A stretch of 64,000 nt of DNA, from assembly GCA_026708085.1 (NCBI GenBank), contig JAPOVP010000033.1:1-64000 (forward strand), written 5' to 3'. This document shows, one piece after another, positions 8,105 through 16,717 of the stretch (positions are counted from its first letter, which is position 1; each line of letters begins with the position of its first letter). Source of the stretch: Caldilineaceae bacterium. GTDB lineage: Bacteria > Chloroflexota > Anaerolineae > Caldilineales > Caldilineaceae. The notes beneath the pieces were generated by a model. It was not told the origin of the DNA, searched no databases, and worked only from the letters and a program-made list of their open reading frames with translations. Position numbers and translations under genes: made by a program.

Positions 8105-9093
8105 CAGATTCTCTCTCCGTCCTGTGCGAGGGTTTGGCCGTTGGCGTAGACTGGCTCGGCAACGGCTGCCAGCGCGGCTTTGCGGTCGCGGCGAACGCGT
8201 GCGAGGTAGTCGCGCATCGTTTCGAGGCCGAACTCTTCGATCAGCTGATCGCTGGAAACGCCCGGCACCTGTGAACCGAAGACCAGGTGGCAGTCCTGTT
8301 TGAGCCACTGGGTGAAGGCTGCGGTCGGCCCATAGCGTGCGAAGAGGGCCTTCAGGTTTTCCAGGTTATAGTCGGGATGAAGCAGGCGGCGGTCGAGGTC
8401 GATGCGGGCGGTGACCACGGGCGAGCGGCCGGTGCGGTCTCTGGCCTCGCGTTTGACGGCGAGGAGCTCGCGGCCGGCGACGTCGACGAAGGTGGACTGT
8501 TCTTTCCAGACGGCGGCCATATTGAAGCCGAACTCCATCGCCCATTTGCTCAACATGCGCCCGCCGGCCCACATCGAGGGCCAGATCACCAGTTCAGCGT
8601 GGTTACGGCAGAGGCCGGAGCCGACCTCCCAGTAGTTGAGATCGAAGCAGATGCAGAGCCCCACGCGGCCGAAATCGGTCTCGAAGACAGGTGTTTCGAC
8701 GCCCGGGGTGACGCCGGCCTCCAGCTCGGGGTGGGTGGGGAAGTTCTTGCGGTAGACACCGACGATTTCACCTTTGCGACCGATGAGAACGGCGCAGTTG
8801 TAGCGCCGCCCGTCTTCGCTGACTATGAGCGGACAGACGACGTATAGCTCATGCTGACGGGCGGCCTGGGAAAGCGCGGTCACGGTCGGCCCATCCAGGG
8901 GCTCGGCCACGTCAGATGGGTCGGCGGTGTCGAGGCAGTTGCAGATTTCGGGGAAGGCGACGATATCGCTCTGTTCCTGGGCGGCATCGGCGACGTAGCC
9001 GCACATGCGGTCCAGCGTCTTTTGTAAGCGGTCGGGCTCGTCTGGGGGCAGGGTGGGGAAGTTGACCAGGCTGATGTTGGCAAAGCGGCTCAT
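8104..9093 (-). CDS. Carbon-nitrogen hydrolase (nitrilase superfamily)
   Basis: A 329-residue nitrilase-superfamily enzyme with the complete Glu-Lys-Cys triad: Glu49 in VAFPEICN, Lys116 in YRKNFPTHPE, and Cys149 in LCICFDLNYWE. The family hydrolyses amides, carbamoyl groups or nitriles through a thioester. The sequence is closest in style to N-carbamoyl/amide hydrolases rather than true nitrilases, but the substrate is unknown. The start at 9093 has AGGAG seven bases upstream. It overlaps the SDR gene by one base, so hydrolysis of an amide followed by oxidation of an alcohol (or the reverse) is a reasonable inferred pathway. Confidence 0.86.
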   Translation of the reverse strand: MSRFANISLVNFPTLPPDEPDRLQKTLDRMCGYVADAAQEQSDIVAFPEICNCLDTADPSDVAEPLDGPTVTALSQAARQHELYVVCPLIVSEDGRRYNCAVLIGRKGEIVGVYRKNFPTHPELEAGVTPGVETPVFETDFGRVGLCICFDLNYWEVGSGLCRNHAELVIWPSMWAGGRMLSKWAMEFGFNMAAVWKEQSTFVDVAGRELLAVKREARDRTGRSPVVTARIDLDRRLLHPDYNLENLKALFARYGPTAAFTQWLKQDCHLVFGSQVPGVSSDQLIEEFGLETMRDYLARVRRDRKAALAAVAEPVYANGQTLAQDGERI

Positions 9094-9148
9094 AGGATGA
9101 CTCCTGTCGGTTATGGGGCAGGGTGCAGGTCGGATTCTTGATGCGATC

Positions 9149-9177
9149 ATTTTCGCCGGGAGGGGCTGGTGTGTCAA
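9149..9177 (-). promoter_or_regulatory. Sigma-70 promoter for the nitrilase-SDR operon
   Basis: On the minus strand a perfect -35 TTGACA (9172-9177) is followed after 17 bases by GAAAAT (9149-9154), a four-of-six match to the -10 box. The predicted transcript start is about 50 bases before the nitrilase ATG. Confidence 0.5.
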
Positions 9178-9282
9178 CCGGTGTGAATGGGAAGTTTTGC
9201 GTGCCTAATCGATTCATAAAGAGTACGAAGATATTCGGTCAGACTGCTGGTGTTGGTAGGCGGCGATTGCGGCGCGGCGCGG

Positions 9283-9301
9283 GTCCAATGTAAGATTGGA
9301 C
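9283..9301. promoter_or_regulatory. Operator-like dyad before the first sulfatase
   Basis: GTCCAAT at 9283-9289 and ATTGGAC at 9295-9301 form a perfect 7-bp inverted repeat around a 5-base centre, 43 bases before the sulfatase ATG. The centre and right arm overlap TAAGAT (9291-9296), a possible -10 box with TTGCGG 18 bases upstream. A repressor bound here would block the promoter. The regulator is unknown. Confidence 0.45.
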
Positions 9302-9344
9302 GAGAACTCTCTGACCACGTATTTCTCCACTGAAAGGCTGCTCC

Positions 9345-11063
9345 ATGGCGAACACACAGCCGCGCCCCAATATCATATTCGTGCTTACGGACGACCAGGG
9401 CTACGGGGACCTGTCCTGCCTGGGCAATCCCATTCTGAAGACACCTGTGCTGGACCGTCTGCACGCCGACAGTGTGCGTCTGACCGACTTTCACGTGGCT
9501 CCTATGTGTACGCCGACGCGCGGCGAGCTGATGACGGGACAGGATGCGTTGCGCAACGGGGCGACGTTCGTCTGCATGGGGCGTTCGCTGCTGCGGGCGG
9601 ACCTGCCGACGATGGCCGATATCCTGGCGGAGAACGGGTATCACACCGGCCATTTCGGCAAGTGGCATCTGGGCGATAACTATCCTTACCGACCGCAGGA
9701 CCGCGGTTTCCATGAGACGATCCATCATCCCGCCTTCGGCATCACCTCGGCGGCCGACTACTATGGGAACGACTATTTTGATGACCACTACCGCCACAAG
9801 GACGAGATCAGGCAGTATATGGGCTACTGCACCGACGTCTGGTTCGAGGAGGCGATACGTTGGATGCAGGGCTGCCACGACCGGAGCGAGCCATTTTTTG
9901 CCTATATTGCGACGAATGCGCCGCACGGCCCGTACTGGGTTCCCGACGAATACCGGCAGCCGTATCTGGACGGCATCAAGCGGGATGAGGCCAGTTTCTT
10001 CGGCATGATCGCCAATATTGACGAGAATATGGCGCAGCTGGAGAAATTCTTGCTGGACAACGAGATCCGTGACAACACAATCCTGATATTCATGACCGAC
10101 AACGGCACGGCGATGGGTGAGGGGATCTACAATGCGGGGATGCGGGGCAGGAAAACTTCGCTCTACGAGGGCGGCCACCGGGTGCCCTGTTTTTTTCGCT
10201 GGCCGGCGGCGGGGCTCGAGGGCGGCCGCGATGTGGGCGGCGTGACGCGCGGGGTGGATATCCTGCCAACGCTGATCGATCTGTGTGATCTGCAGGCGCC
10301 GGACGGCTGGACTTGCGACGGACTGTCGCTGGCTGCGCACATGCGGCGGCCGGACAAGACGGTGGCGGACCGGACGTCGGTGGTGCAGTATGGACACGCC
10401 AATGAAGGCGCCCGCACCGGCTATACGGGCCGGGACCGGGCGGCGGTGATGTGGGGGCGGTGGAGACTGGTCGATGGGCAGGAGCTGTACAACATCGGGG
10501 AGGACCCGGGCCAGCAGCAGGACGTGGCCGGGGCAAATCCGGAGCTGGTCAAGCAACTGCGGGGTCAGTACGGGGCCTGGTGGGACGGCGTAAGCAGTAC
10601 GCTGACGAGCTATCAACCCCTGACGATCGGCGCCGACGCGGAGAACCCGGCTCGCCTGTGCAGCTGCGACTGGGCCTGGGTGTATGCCGATAACCAGCGC
10701 GGCATGCGCGGACCGGTGATGGACAGCGGCACGTGGCACGTCGAGGCGGCGCGCGCCGGTCTCTACAGCTTTACGCTGCGGCGCTGGCCGGAGGAATCCG
10801 GCCTGGGCATCTCCGACCCGGCGCCGGTGATGCAGGGCGTGGACGGCAGCTGGCCGGCGGGCAAGGCGCTGCCGGTTGCCTCGGCGTGGCTGCAGGTGGG
10901 GCGCAGCGAGCAGACGCTGCCGGTGCCGCCGGACGCGACGGCACAGACCTTTGAGATGGCAGTGGAACGCGGGCCGACCACGGTGAAGAGCTGGTGGCAT
11001 GACGAGCAGGGAAGCCCGCTGGCCGGAGCGTATTATCTGACGGCTGAACGGCTGCAGGACTGA
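9345..11063 (+). CDS. Arylsulfatase-type sulfatase
   Basis: A 572-residue sulfatase of the alkaline-phosphatase superfamily. Metal-binding Asp16-Asp17 lie in LTDDQGYGD. Cys55 in CTPTRGELMTG is the residue expected to be converted to formylglycine; the motif is C-x-P-T-R instead of the commoner C-x-P-S-R. GHFGKWHLGD supplies the conserved Lys and His, and FMTDNGTAMG the later Asp-Asn pair. Residues about 445-572 form an extra C-terminal beta-rich domain. There is no signal peptide, so the enzyme appears cytosolic and would act on imported sulfated glycans. No formylglycine-generating enzyme or anaerobic maturase gene lies in this window. Confidence 0.88.
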   Translation: MANTQPRPNIIFVLTDDQGYGDLSCLGNPILKTPVLDRLHADSVRLTDFHVAPMCTPTRGELMTGQDALRNGATFVCMGRSLLRADLPTMADILAENGYHTGHFGKWHLGDNYPYRPQDRGFHETIHHPAFGITSAADYYGNDYFDDHYRHKDEIRQYMGYCTDVWFEEAIRWMQGCHDRSEPFFAYIATNAPHGPYWVPDEYRQPYLDGIKRDEASFFGMIANIDENMAQLEKFLLDNEIRDNTILIFMTDNGTAMGEGIYNAGMRGRKTSLYEGGHRVPCFFRWPAAGLEGGRDVGGVTRGVDILPTLIDLCDLQAPDGWTCDGLSLAAHMRRPDKTVADRTSVVQYGHANEGARTGYTGRDRAAVMWGRWRLVDGQELYNIGEDPGQQQDVAGANPELVKQLRGQYGAWWDGVSSTLTSYQPLTIGADAENPARLCSCDWAWVYADNQRGMRGPVMDSGTWHVEAARAGLYSFTLRRWPEESGLGISDPAPVMQGVDGSWPAGKALPVASAWLQVGRSEQTLPVPPDATAQTFEMAVERGPTTVKSWWHDEQGSPLAGAYYLTAERLQD

Positions 11064-11069
11064 AACTGC

Positions 11070-11090
11070 AGTGGTTAGTGGTCAGTAACG
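11070..11090. repeat. AGTGGTC heptad repeat tract
   Basis: Three consecutive heptads, AGTGGTT, AGTGGTC and AGTAACG, lie seven bases after the sulfatase stop codon. The same heptad family recurs in other gaps (15571, 40360). Confidence 0.45.
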
Positions 11091-11125
11091 GCGTTAAATC
11101 TGAGCTTCGTATCGTGGGCAGGCGG

Positions 11126-12838
11126 CTATTGGGATTGGGGCAGGTCGCGGCCGTTTGTGAAGCCGGGGCCGCCGGCGGCCATGTGGCCGTAGCTGGCGCC
11201 GTTGGGATCATCGGTCACCCAGAAGGAGAAGAGCTGCCCTGATTGCAGGTGGAAACGCAGCCTGCATGGTTGACCGGCGAGCGCGGAGAGGTCGGCGCCG
11301 GAAGACCATTTCACTTCGGCGCAGGTGCTGTCCGCACTGAGCGCAGCGCACGCATCGGCGCCCAGCCCTTCCATAGTTTCCCCGTTACCGTCCAACACGG
11401 ACACCCTCAGTTCACCCTGCGGCGCATTGACGTTGACGAAGAGGCGGTCTCCGCTGAAGGTAACGGGCCGCGTGGTCAGCGTACCGCCGCCCGCGCCGGC
11501 TTCCATGCTGGCGAAGCCGTCACGGCGGAGAGTTGCCAGCCCGGTGCTGGCGCCGGCGTACATGACGCGGCGCGACAGGCCGGTATCCCCAACGCCGGTA
11601 TCCCCGCTGCCGGCGGAGCCCAGTCTTGGTGACAGGCCGGAAAAACCGGCGAAGTAGAAGTAGATGCGGTCGTGGACGACCAGGCAGAGGCCGCCGCAGG
11701 CGTGGAGGTAGGCGCGATTCCAGTCGCCTATCCTGCGGCTTGAGGCGAGGAAGGGGGTGCGGTCCGGGCGGCTGAAGTGGAAGCCGTCGCGGCTGTAGGT
11801 CAGCTCCAGGTCCATGGTTTTGGGAACGCCTTCGGCGGCGCAGATGTCGTTTTCGGGGCCGCGGAAGATGGCGAAGAGGCCCAGCATGAGGCTCTCGTAG
11901 GGGGTCACGTTGACGTCGTAGAGGGCGACGCGATGGTTGGGGCGGGCGGGGTCGGGCAGGTCGAAGTGGTCGATACGTTGCCAGAAGACCTCGTCGCTAT
12001 CCACGTCCCACTGCGCGCCTTGCAGGAAGTCGTCCGATTCTCTGTAGAAGCGGGCGCGCAGCCTGGTGGTCTCGTCGATGCGGCCGGAGCGGCGGATGCT
12101 CATGCACCATTTGCGGCGGAAGGGGTTGTAGAAGAAGGTTGTGTTGTCGCCGACTTGCGTGGTAATGACGGGATCGCTCCAGTGGATGCCGTCGGGCGAT
12201 ACCTGGGCCCAGCCTTCGGAGACCATCTCCCCCCTGGCCATTTGGGACGGCCAACTGCCGGGTGGGATCGGGGGCTGCCCCGGCCTCGGCTTGTAGTGGC
12301 GGTAGTATTGGAACATCTTGTATCGCTGCGCGGGGTCGGGTGTATCGCTGTCGAGCCAGACGAGACAGCCGTCGCGGTCGGATCCATCGTTGTTGGGCCA
12401 CACCAGGTTGGTTCCGGGCGTAACGTCGAGCTGCGGGCGTTGCCAGTGGATGCCGTCGGTGCTGGTGGCGAGGGCGGTGCTGTGGAACCAGCCGGGCATG
12501 TACCAGAGCTTGAACAGATTGTCGTGCGGGTCGTACCAGGCGCCGTCGTTGAAGGGTGCGGCCATCGGGCAGAAGCCGGAGTCCATCTCCTCGTCGGTTT
12601 CGGGGCTGAGCACCGGGCTTTGCGGGTGGATTTCCGGTTTGCCGTAGGCGCGTGTCAGGGAGGTCTCGGCGATCAGGAAGTCGTCCACGAAGAGCTGGCG
12701 GCCGAGGTCGATGGGGATGACCTGCGGGGGGTGGGCGAGATAGGGCACGGGGATCGGCTCGCGGGAGCCTTCAATCACATTGCGCGGCGGCCAAGTCTGC
12801 GGGAGGGTGATGCCGTTGTAGAGTGTTTCGTTGGTCAT
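11126..12838 (-). CDS. Beta-propeller glycosidase-like protein A
   Basis: A 570-residue protein of the five-bladed-propeller glycosidase type (GH32/43/68/130-like). Blade-type segments are LFVDDFLIAET, FKLWYMPGWF, ALATSTDGIHWQRP, DGIHWSDPVI and YSRDGFHFSRPD. Residues about 440-570 form a beta-sandwich that recurs in the related proteins at 13079 and 40380. There is no signal peptide, so it should be cytosolic and act on imported oligosaccharides. Catalytic residues cannot be assigned by eye, and a non-hydrolytic binding role is possible. It is the last gene of the importer operon and lies 240 bases after protein B, behind the short-repeat tract at 12891-12990. Confidence 0.62.
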   Translation of the reverse strand: MTNETLYNGITLPQTWPPRNVIEGSREPIPVPYLAHPPQVIPIDLGRQLFVDDFLIAETSLTRAYGKPEIHPQSPVLSPETDEEMDSGFCPMAAPFNDGAWYDPHDNLFKLWYMPGWFHSTALATSTDGIHWQRPQLDVTPGTNLVWPNNDGSDRDGCLVWLDSDTPDPAQRYKMFQYYRHYKPRPGQPPIPPGSWPSQMARGEMVSEGWAQVSPDGIHWSDPVITTQVGDNTTFFYNPFRRKWCMSIRRSGRIDETTRLRARFYRESDDFLQGAQWDVDSDEVFWQRIDHFDLPDPARPNHRVALYDVNVTPYESLMLGLFAIFRGPENDICAAEGVPKTMDLELTYSRDGFHFSRPDRTPFLASSRRIGDWNRAYLHACGGLCLVVHDRIYFYFAGFSGLSPRLGSAGSGDTGVGDTGLSRRVMYAGASTGLATLRRDGFASMEAGAGGGTLTTRPVTFSGDRLFVNVNAPQGELRVSVLDGNGETMEGLGADACAALSADSTCAEVKWSSGADLSALAGQPCRLRFHLQSGQLFSFWVTDDPNGASYGHMAAGGPGFTNGRDLPQSQ

Positions 12839-12890
12839 GGCCTGATCTCCGGGAGGGGTGGACTGCGGTTGGGTTGGCGGCGCGGGTTAT

Positions 12891-12990
12891 GGAATTGGCC
12901 GGAATTGGCCGGAATTAGCCATGAATAAGCCATGAATAAGCCAGAATAGACTCCCAATAGACCCCAATAGACCCCAATAGACCCCCAATC
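12891..12990. repeat. Cluster of three short tandem repeat families
   Basis: Within 100 bases there are three 10-mers of the GGAATTGGCC type (12891-12920), two 11-mers ATGAATAAGCC (12921-12942), and four units of the ACCCCAATAG type, 10-11 bases each (about 12950-12990). The tract lies in the 240-bp gap between two glycosidase-like genes of one operon. Units are too short and have no spacers, so it is not a CRISPR array; slippage-generated repeats are likely. Copy number could vary between strains. Confidence 0.7.
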
Positions 12991-13078
12991 TGATCTCACA
13001 GCCGCTTCCAACAGGTCTATTCCATGTTCGCAGATACGACCAGGGGGAGAGTTCGGAGGACTCCTCGCGAACGCCAGC

Positions 13079-14458
13079 TCATCTGAGGTTGCTGGCGTAG
13101 ATGAGTTCGATGTCGCCGTGGATGGCGTATAGGCGGGCATGGTAGAGGCGCACGTCGATGCGGAGCGGTGTGCCGACGTGTTCGGCCAGGCCCGCTTTGT
13201 CCTGCCATTGGGGCTTCCAGGCGGTGGAGTCGCCGCGGAACGGATCGCAGCGATCGAAGGTGTAGCCGGGCAACGGGTGACCTTCCAAGTCCGACAGCTG
13301 GACGCGCACCTCGCCGTAGGGGGCCTGCACGTTGAGCAGCATGCGCTCGTCGTTGAGACGCACCCAGCGCGTCGTCAGGTAGCCGGCGCCGGCCTTTGAT
13401 TCGAGATAGACGAAGCCGTCCTGCCGCAGCCGGTGCATGAGGATGGCGGCGTAGTCGGGCTCATCGCGGCTGAGGGTACGCGCCTGGAAATGCTCCCCTT
13501 TGGTGCCGCCGGAATAGATGCGGATCTGCCCCTCGTGGTCGACGGCCATCGAACAGGGATAGATGTTGCCGCCGCCATATTCGCCCGGCTCGTTGAGGCC
13601 GACAAATGGCTGGCGCAAGGAGCGCTGGAAGCGCAGCCCGTCGTAGCTGTAGACGAGCTCGCCGTAGATCTTCCCTTCCAGCTTCTGCCGCCACTGGTCA
13701 AGCGGGTCGGTCTCGAACATCCAGAGGATGCCCACGTAAATACCCTTATAGGGGAGGACGACGATGCCGTAGAACTGGCACATGGGCGGATCGAGGGGAT
13801 CGGGGTGGAAGATGACCTCCGGTTCGCTCCAGGTGCGCCAGTCGTGCGTCTCCATGAGGGCGATGCGGCGATCGCCGTGGCTGGGGCGGGCGAGGGTGAT
13901 ATGGCTGTTGCGTTCGGCGTGGCGGTAGGTGAAGAAGCCGGGGTCGGGCGTGCCGGGATGCCAGCGCGAGGCGTGATCGATCTGCCAGTTGTAGCCGTCG
14001 GCGGAGAAAGCCAGGCGCGAGGCGCGCTGCCCATCCTCATCGATAGCGAGGATGGGCCATTTGAAGCGGGCTTCGGGCGAGCTTTCATCGAGGAAGACCG
14101 AGCCGCCGGTGGTCATGCGCTGCCGGTCGAAGATTTCGTGGGGCCTCATGCGGGAGGGCAGGGCAACTTTCTCGGTCAGGTCCGGGCGTTCCCAGTGGAT
14201 GCCGTCCTCGCTTTCGGCGGTCAGAAACCACTCATCCTTGCGATAGTCCGCCCCCGGCATCGTCTCGCGGCCCAGGTAAAACATGCGCCACAGTTTGCGC
14301 TGGTCGTCGTAGAGCACGGTTGGATAGCTGAACGGGTTTTCGGTGGGGTCGGCGTAGGTGGCCTCCCGCACCCATTCGGGCTGCCCCAGGTGGCGGGCGA
14401 TGTTGTCGCGGCGGGCCAGACACCAGTCGTCAAAGAAGAAGAGGGAACGCAGGGTCAC
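13079..14458 (-). CDS. Beta-propeller glycosidase-like protein B
   Basis: A 459-residue relative of protein A. It has propeller-type segments LWRMFYLGRETM, ESEDGIHWERPDL, FSADGYNWQID, VYSYDGLRFQRS and the C-terminal beta-sandwich with GAGYLTTRWVRLNDERMLLN, matching GGGTLTTRPVTFSGDRLFVN of protein A in position. The start is a GTG at 14458. No signal peptide is visible. It lies 63 bases downstream of the importer ATPase gene and is co-oriented, so it should be co-transcribed with the importer and handle the imported substrate. Exact activity is unknown. Confidence 0.62.
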   Translation of the reverse strand: MTLRSLFFFDDWCLARRDNIARHLGQPEWVREATYADPTENPFSYPTVLYDDQRKLWRMFYLGRETMPGADYRKDEWFLTAESEDGIHWERPDLTEKVALPSRMRPHEIFDRQRMTTGGSVFLDESSPEARFKWPILAIDEDGQRASRLAFSADGYNWQIDHASRWHPGTPDPGFFTYRHAERNSHITLARPSHGDRRIALMETHDWRTWSEPEVIFHPDPLDPPMCQFYGIVVLPYKGIYVGILWMFETDPLDQWRQKLEGKIYGELVYSYDGLRFQRSLRQPFVGLNEPGEYGGGNIYPCSMAVDHEGQIRIYSGGTKGEHFQARTLSRDEPDYAAILMHRLRQDGFVYLESKAGAGYLTTRWVRLNDERMLLNVQAPYGEVRVQLSDLEGHPLPGYTFDRCDPFRGDSTAWKPQWQDKAGLAEHVGTPLRIDVRLYHARLYAIHGDIELIYASNLR

Positions 14459-14521
14459 GAGAACGATCCTTGGTGCTGGAAGCGCTGATCGGTTGCCAGC
14501 GGCAGGTGGAGCTGCAGGCCA

Positions 14522-15562
14522 TCAGTTGCTGGCAGTCGGTGTGTCAAATTGCGGGGCAAAGATCTCTTCGCTCAGATCCAGCTCTTCGGCGAAGTGGCAG
14601 CGGACCCAGTGCCCGTCTCCCATATCACGCAGGTCCGGTTCTTCGGCTGAGCATTGTTCCTGGGCGAAAGGGCAGCGGGTGGAGAAGTGGCAGCCGCTGG
14701 GCGGGTTGAGCGGGCTGGGCACCTCGCCTTCGAGGACGTAGCTCTGCTCGCGGTGGGTCGGGTCGGGGATGAGGACGGAGGCGAGGAGGGCCTTGGTATA
14801 CGGGTGCTTGCACTCCTCAAAGACCTGCTGCGTTGTGCCGAGCTCGACCAGCCGCCCAAGATACATGACGGCAATGCGATGGCTTATATGCTTGACGATG
14901 CTGAGGTCATGGGCGATGAAGACGTAGGTCAGATTCATCTGGCTTTGCAGGTCGAGCAGGAGGTTGATGATCTGGGAGCGGACGGATACATCCAGGGCCG
15001 AGACGGGTTCGTCGGCGACCACAAGCGGCGGGGAGACGATCAGCGCGCGAGCGATGCTGACGCGCTGGCGTTCACCGCCGCTCAGTTCATGGGGGAAGCG
15101 GTCGGCGAAGTGCGGACCCAGACCCACGGTCGGCAGGATATCAAGCACGCGTCTGCCGGCTTCGCCGCGTCCCACCCTCTGGGCCATCAGCGGTTCGGCA
15201 ATCACATCGGTAACGCGCCAGCGCGGGTCGAGGGAGGAAAACGGGTCCTGGAAGATGATCTGCATCTGGCGGCGCACATCCAACATCTCTTTGCGCGAGG
15301 CCGAGGCGATATCAAATGTCTGCTGTTCGCCATGCAGCAGGATGCGGCCCTGGTCCGGTTCGACCAGGCGCAGGAGGCAGCGGGCGACGGTGGTCTTGCC
15401 GCAGCCGCTCTCGCCGACAAGGCCCAGACATTCCCCTTTGTTGACGGTGAAAGTTACGTCGTTGACCGCCTTGACGTGGCCTACTGTGCGGCGCAAAAGG
15501 CCGCGCTGGACCGGGAAGAATTTACTCAGGTTTTCGACCTGCAGGATGGGTGTGTCAGGCAT
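14522..15562 (-). CDS. Oligopeptide-type ABC importer ATPase (OppF/DppF)
   Basis: A 346-residue ATP-binding subunit. It has Walker A GESGCGKTT, the ABC signature LSGGERQRVSIARAL, Walker B LVVADEPVSALD, and the switch His in YVFIAHDLSIV. The C-terminal oligopeptide/dipeptide extension with HFSTRCPFAQEQC carries the conserved cysteines seen in this subfamily, where an iron-sulfur cluster has been reported in some members. It is the fifth gene of the operon that starts with the binding protein at 21106 and pairs with the OppD-type ATPase just upstream. Confidence 0.93.
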   Translation of the reverse strand: MPDTPILQVENLSKFFPVQRGLLRRTVGHVKAVNDVTFTVNKGECLGLVGESGCGKTTVARCLLRLVEPDQGRILLHGEQQTFDIASASRKEMLDVRRQMQIIFQDPFSSLDPRWRVTDVIAEPLMAQRVGRGEAGRRVLDILPTVGLGPHFADRFPHELSGGERQRVSIARALIVSPPLVVADEPVSALDVSVRSQIINLLLDLQSQMNLTYVFIAHDLSIVKHISHRIAVMYLGRLVELGTTQQVFEECKHPYTKALLASVLIPDPTHREQSYVLEGEVPSPLNPPSGCHFSTRCPFAQEQCSAEEPDLRDMGDGHWVRCHFAEELDLSEEIFAPQFDTPTASN

Positions 15563-15570
15563 TGAACACC

Positions 15571-15598
15571 AGTGGTTAGTAGTCAGTGGTCAGTGGTA
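15571..15598. repeat. AGTGGTC heptad repeat tract
   Basis: Four consecutive heptads (AGTGGTT, AGTAGTC, AGTGGTC, AGTGGTA) fill half of the 53-bp gap between the two ATPase genes of the importer operon. The same heptads occur at 11070 and, as variants, at 40360. Confidence 0.6.
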
Positions 15599-15615
15599 CG
15601 GCGCTGTCTTGCGCG

Positions 15616-16611
15616 CTAATCATCGACATAGAGCCAGCAGGTTGCGGTATGCTGCGGTCCGAATTCAACGACCGGCGGGTCCTCGACGCAGCGGTCATGC
15701 ACGGATGGGCAGCGATTGCGGAAGCGGCAGCCGCTGGGCGCGTTGCGCGGGTCGGGCACGGAACCGCTGATCGAGTGGAGCTGCTCGCGCGGCGGGGTAT
15801 CCGGCCGCACGATGGAACGGAGCAGGGCCTGAGTGTAGGGATGCTTGGGATCCTGAAAGAGTTCGACAACGGGTGCCTTTTCCGCCATCTGGCCCAGATA
15901 CATGACGACGACAAAGTCAGCCAGCTGCGCGATGACGGCCAGATCATGCGTGATCATGATCACGCTCATGTCCAGGTCCTGTTGCAGGCTGCGGATCAGG
16001 CGCAGGATCTGGGCCTGAATGGTCACGTCGAGGGCGGTAGTCGGTTCGTCGGCGATCAGTATACGCGGCTCACAGCAAAGGGCGATGGCGATCATGACGC
16101 GCTGGCGCATGCCACCGCTCATCTGGTGGGGATAGTCGGCAAAACGGCGTTCGGCGTCGGGAATGCCGACCTTGTTGAGCATGGAAATAGCCAGCTCCTG
16201 GGCCTCCTCTTCGGTCAGGTTCTGGTGCTGGCGAATGCTCTCCATGATCTGCTCGCCGATCGTATAGACCGGCGTCAGCGAGGTCATCGGCTCCTGGAAG
16301 ATCATGGCGATATCTTTACCGCGGATGGCGCGGATGGCATCCCCTTTGGCGTCCAGACTCACCAGATCGATTGGCTGGCCGTCGCCGTCGGGGTGATAGA
16401 GGATCTGCCCGCTTGTGTCGCTGGAGGGGAGCAGGCGCAGAATCGAGCGTGCGGTAACACTCTTCCCGCAGCCGCTCTCGCCGACGATGCCCAAGCAGCG
16501 CCCGCGTTCGACGGTAAAGTCGACGCCGTCGACGGCGCGCACGATGCCGGCCAGCATCTTGAAATGTACGTGCAGATCGTGGACTTCGAGAATCGGTTGC
16601 GAATCGGGCAT
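15616..16611 (-). CDS. Oligopeptide-type ABC importer ATPase (OppD/DppD)
   Basis: A 331-residue ATPase with Walker [10 protein letters not shown], signature [15 protein letters not shown], Walker [13 protein letters not shown] and switch region [13 protein letters not shown]. The end has the oligopeptide C-terminal domain with [15 protein letters not shown] start it at 16611 ([17 protein letters not shown]), where family homology begins. A loop of about 12 residues ([17 protein letters not shown]) between Walker A and Q-loop is longer than usual. It forms the ATPase pair with the next gene of the operon. Confidence 0.92.
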   Translation of the reverse strand: MPDSQPILEVHDLHVHFKMLAGIVRAVDGVDFTVERGRCLGIVGESGCGKSVTARSILRLLPSSDTSGQILYHPDGDGQPIDLVSLDAKGDAIRAIRGKDIAMIFQEPMTSLTPVYTIGEQIMESIRQHQNLTEEEAQELAISMLNKVGIPDAERRFADYPHQMSGGMRQRVMIAIALCCEPRILIADEPTTALDVTIQAQILRLIRSLQQDLDMSVIMITHDLAVIAQLADFVVVMYLGQMAEKAPVVELFQDPKHPYTQALLRSIVRPDTPPREQLHSISGSVPDPRNAPSGCRFRNRCPSVHDRCVEDPPVVEFGPQHTATCWLYVDD

Positions 16612-16675
16612 GGTCAGATACCGGTTGCCGCTGCTGGTTTCAGGAGAGAGAACACCCCCCCGCACCTCGCTGTTC

Positions 16676-16717
16676 CTCACTTCTCACTCCTGATCTCTGA
16701 CTCCTCGCCAGTCGCCA
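16676..16717. repeat. CTCACTC heptad repeat tract
   Basis: Six consecutive heptads of the CTCACTC/CTGACTC/GTCGCCA type end exactly at the stop codon of the permease gene (16718). This is the complementary-strand form of the GAGTGAG heptads at 19013 and 37119. Confidence 0.5.

Noticed and set aside
9174-11000. A minus-strand open frame of 608 codons opposite the first sulfatase
   Set aside because: Arg/Pro/His-rich with no domain, while the plus strand has complete sulfatase motifs.
12891-12990. CRISPR array
   Set aside because: Units are 10-11 bases, directly abutting, with no spacers and no cas genes.
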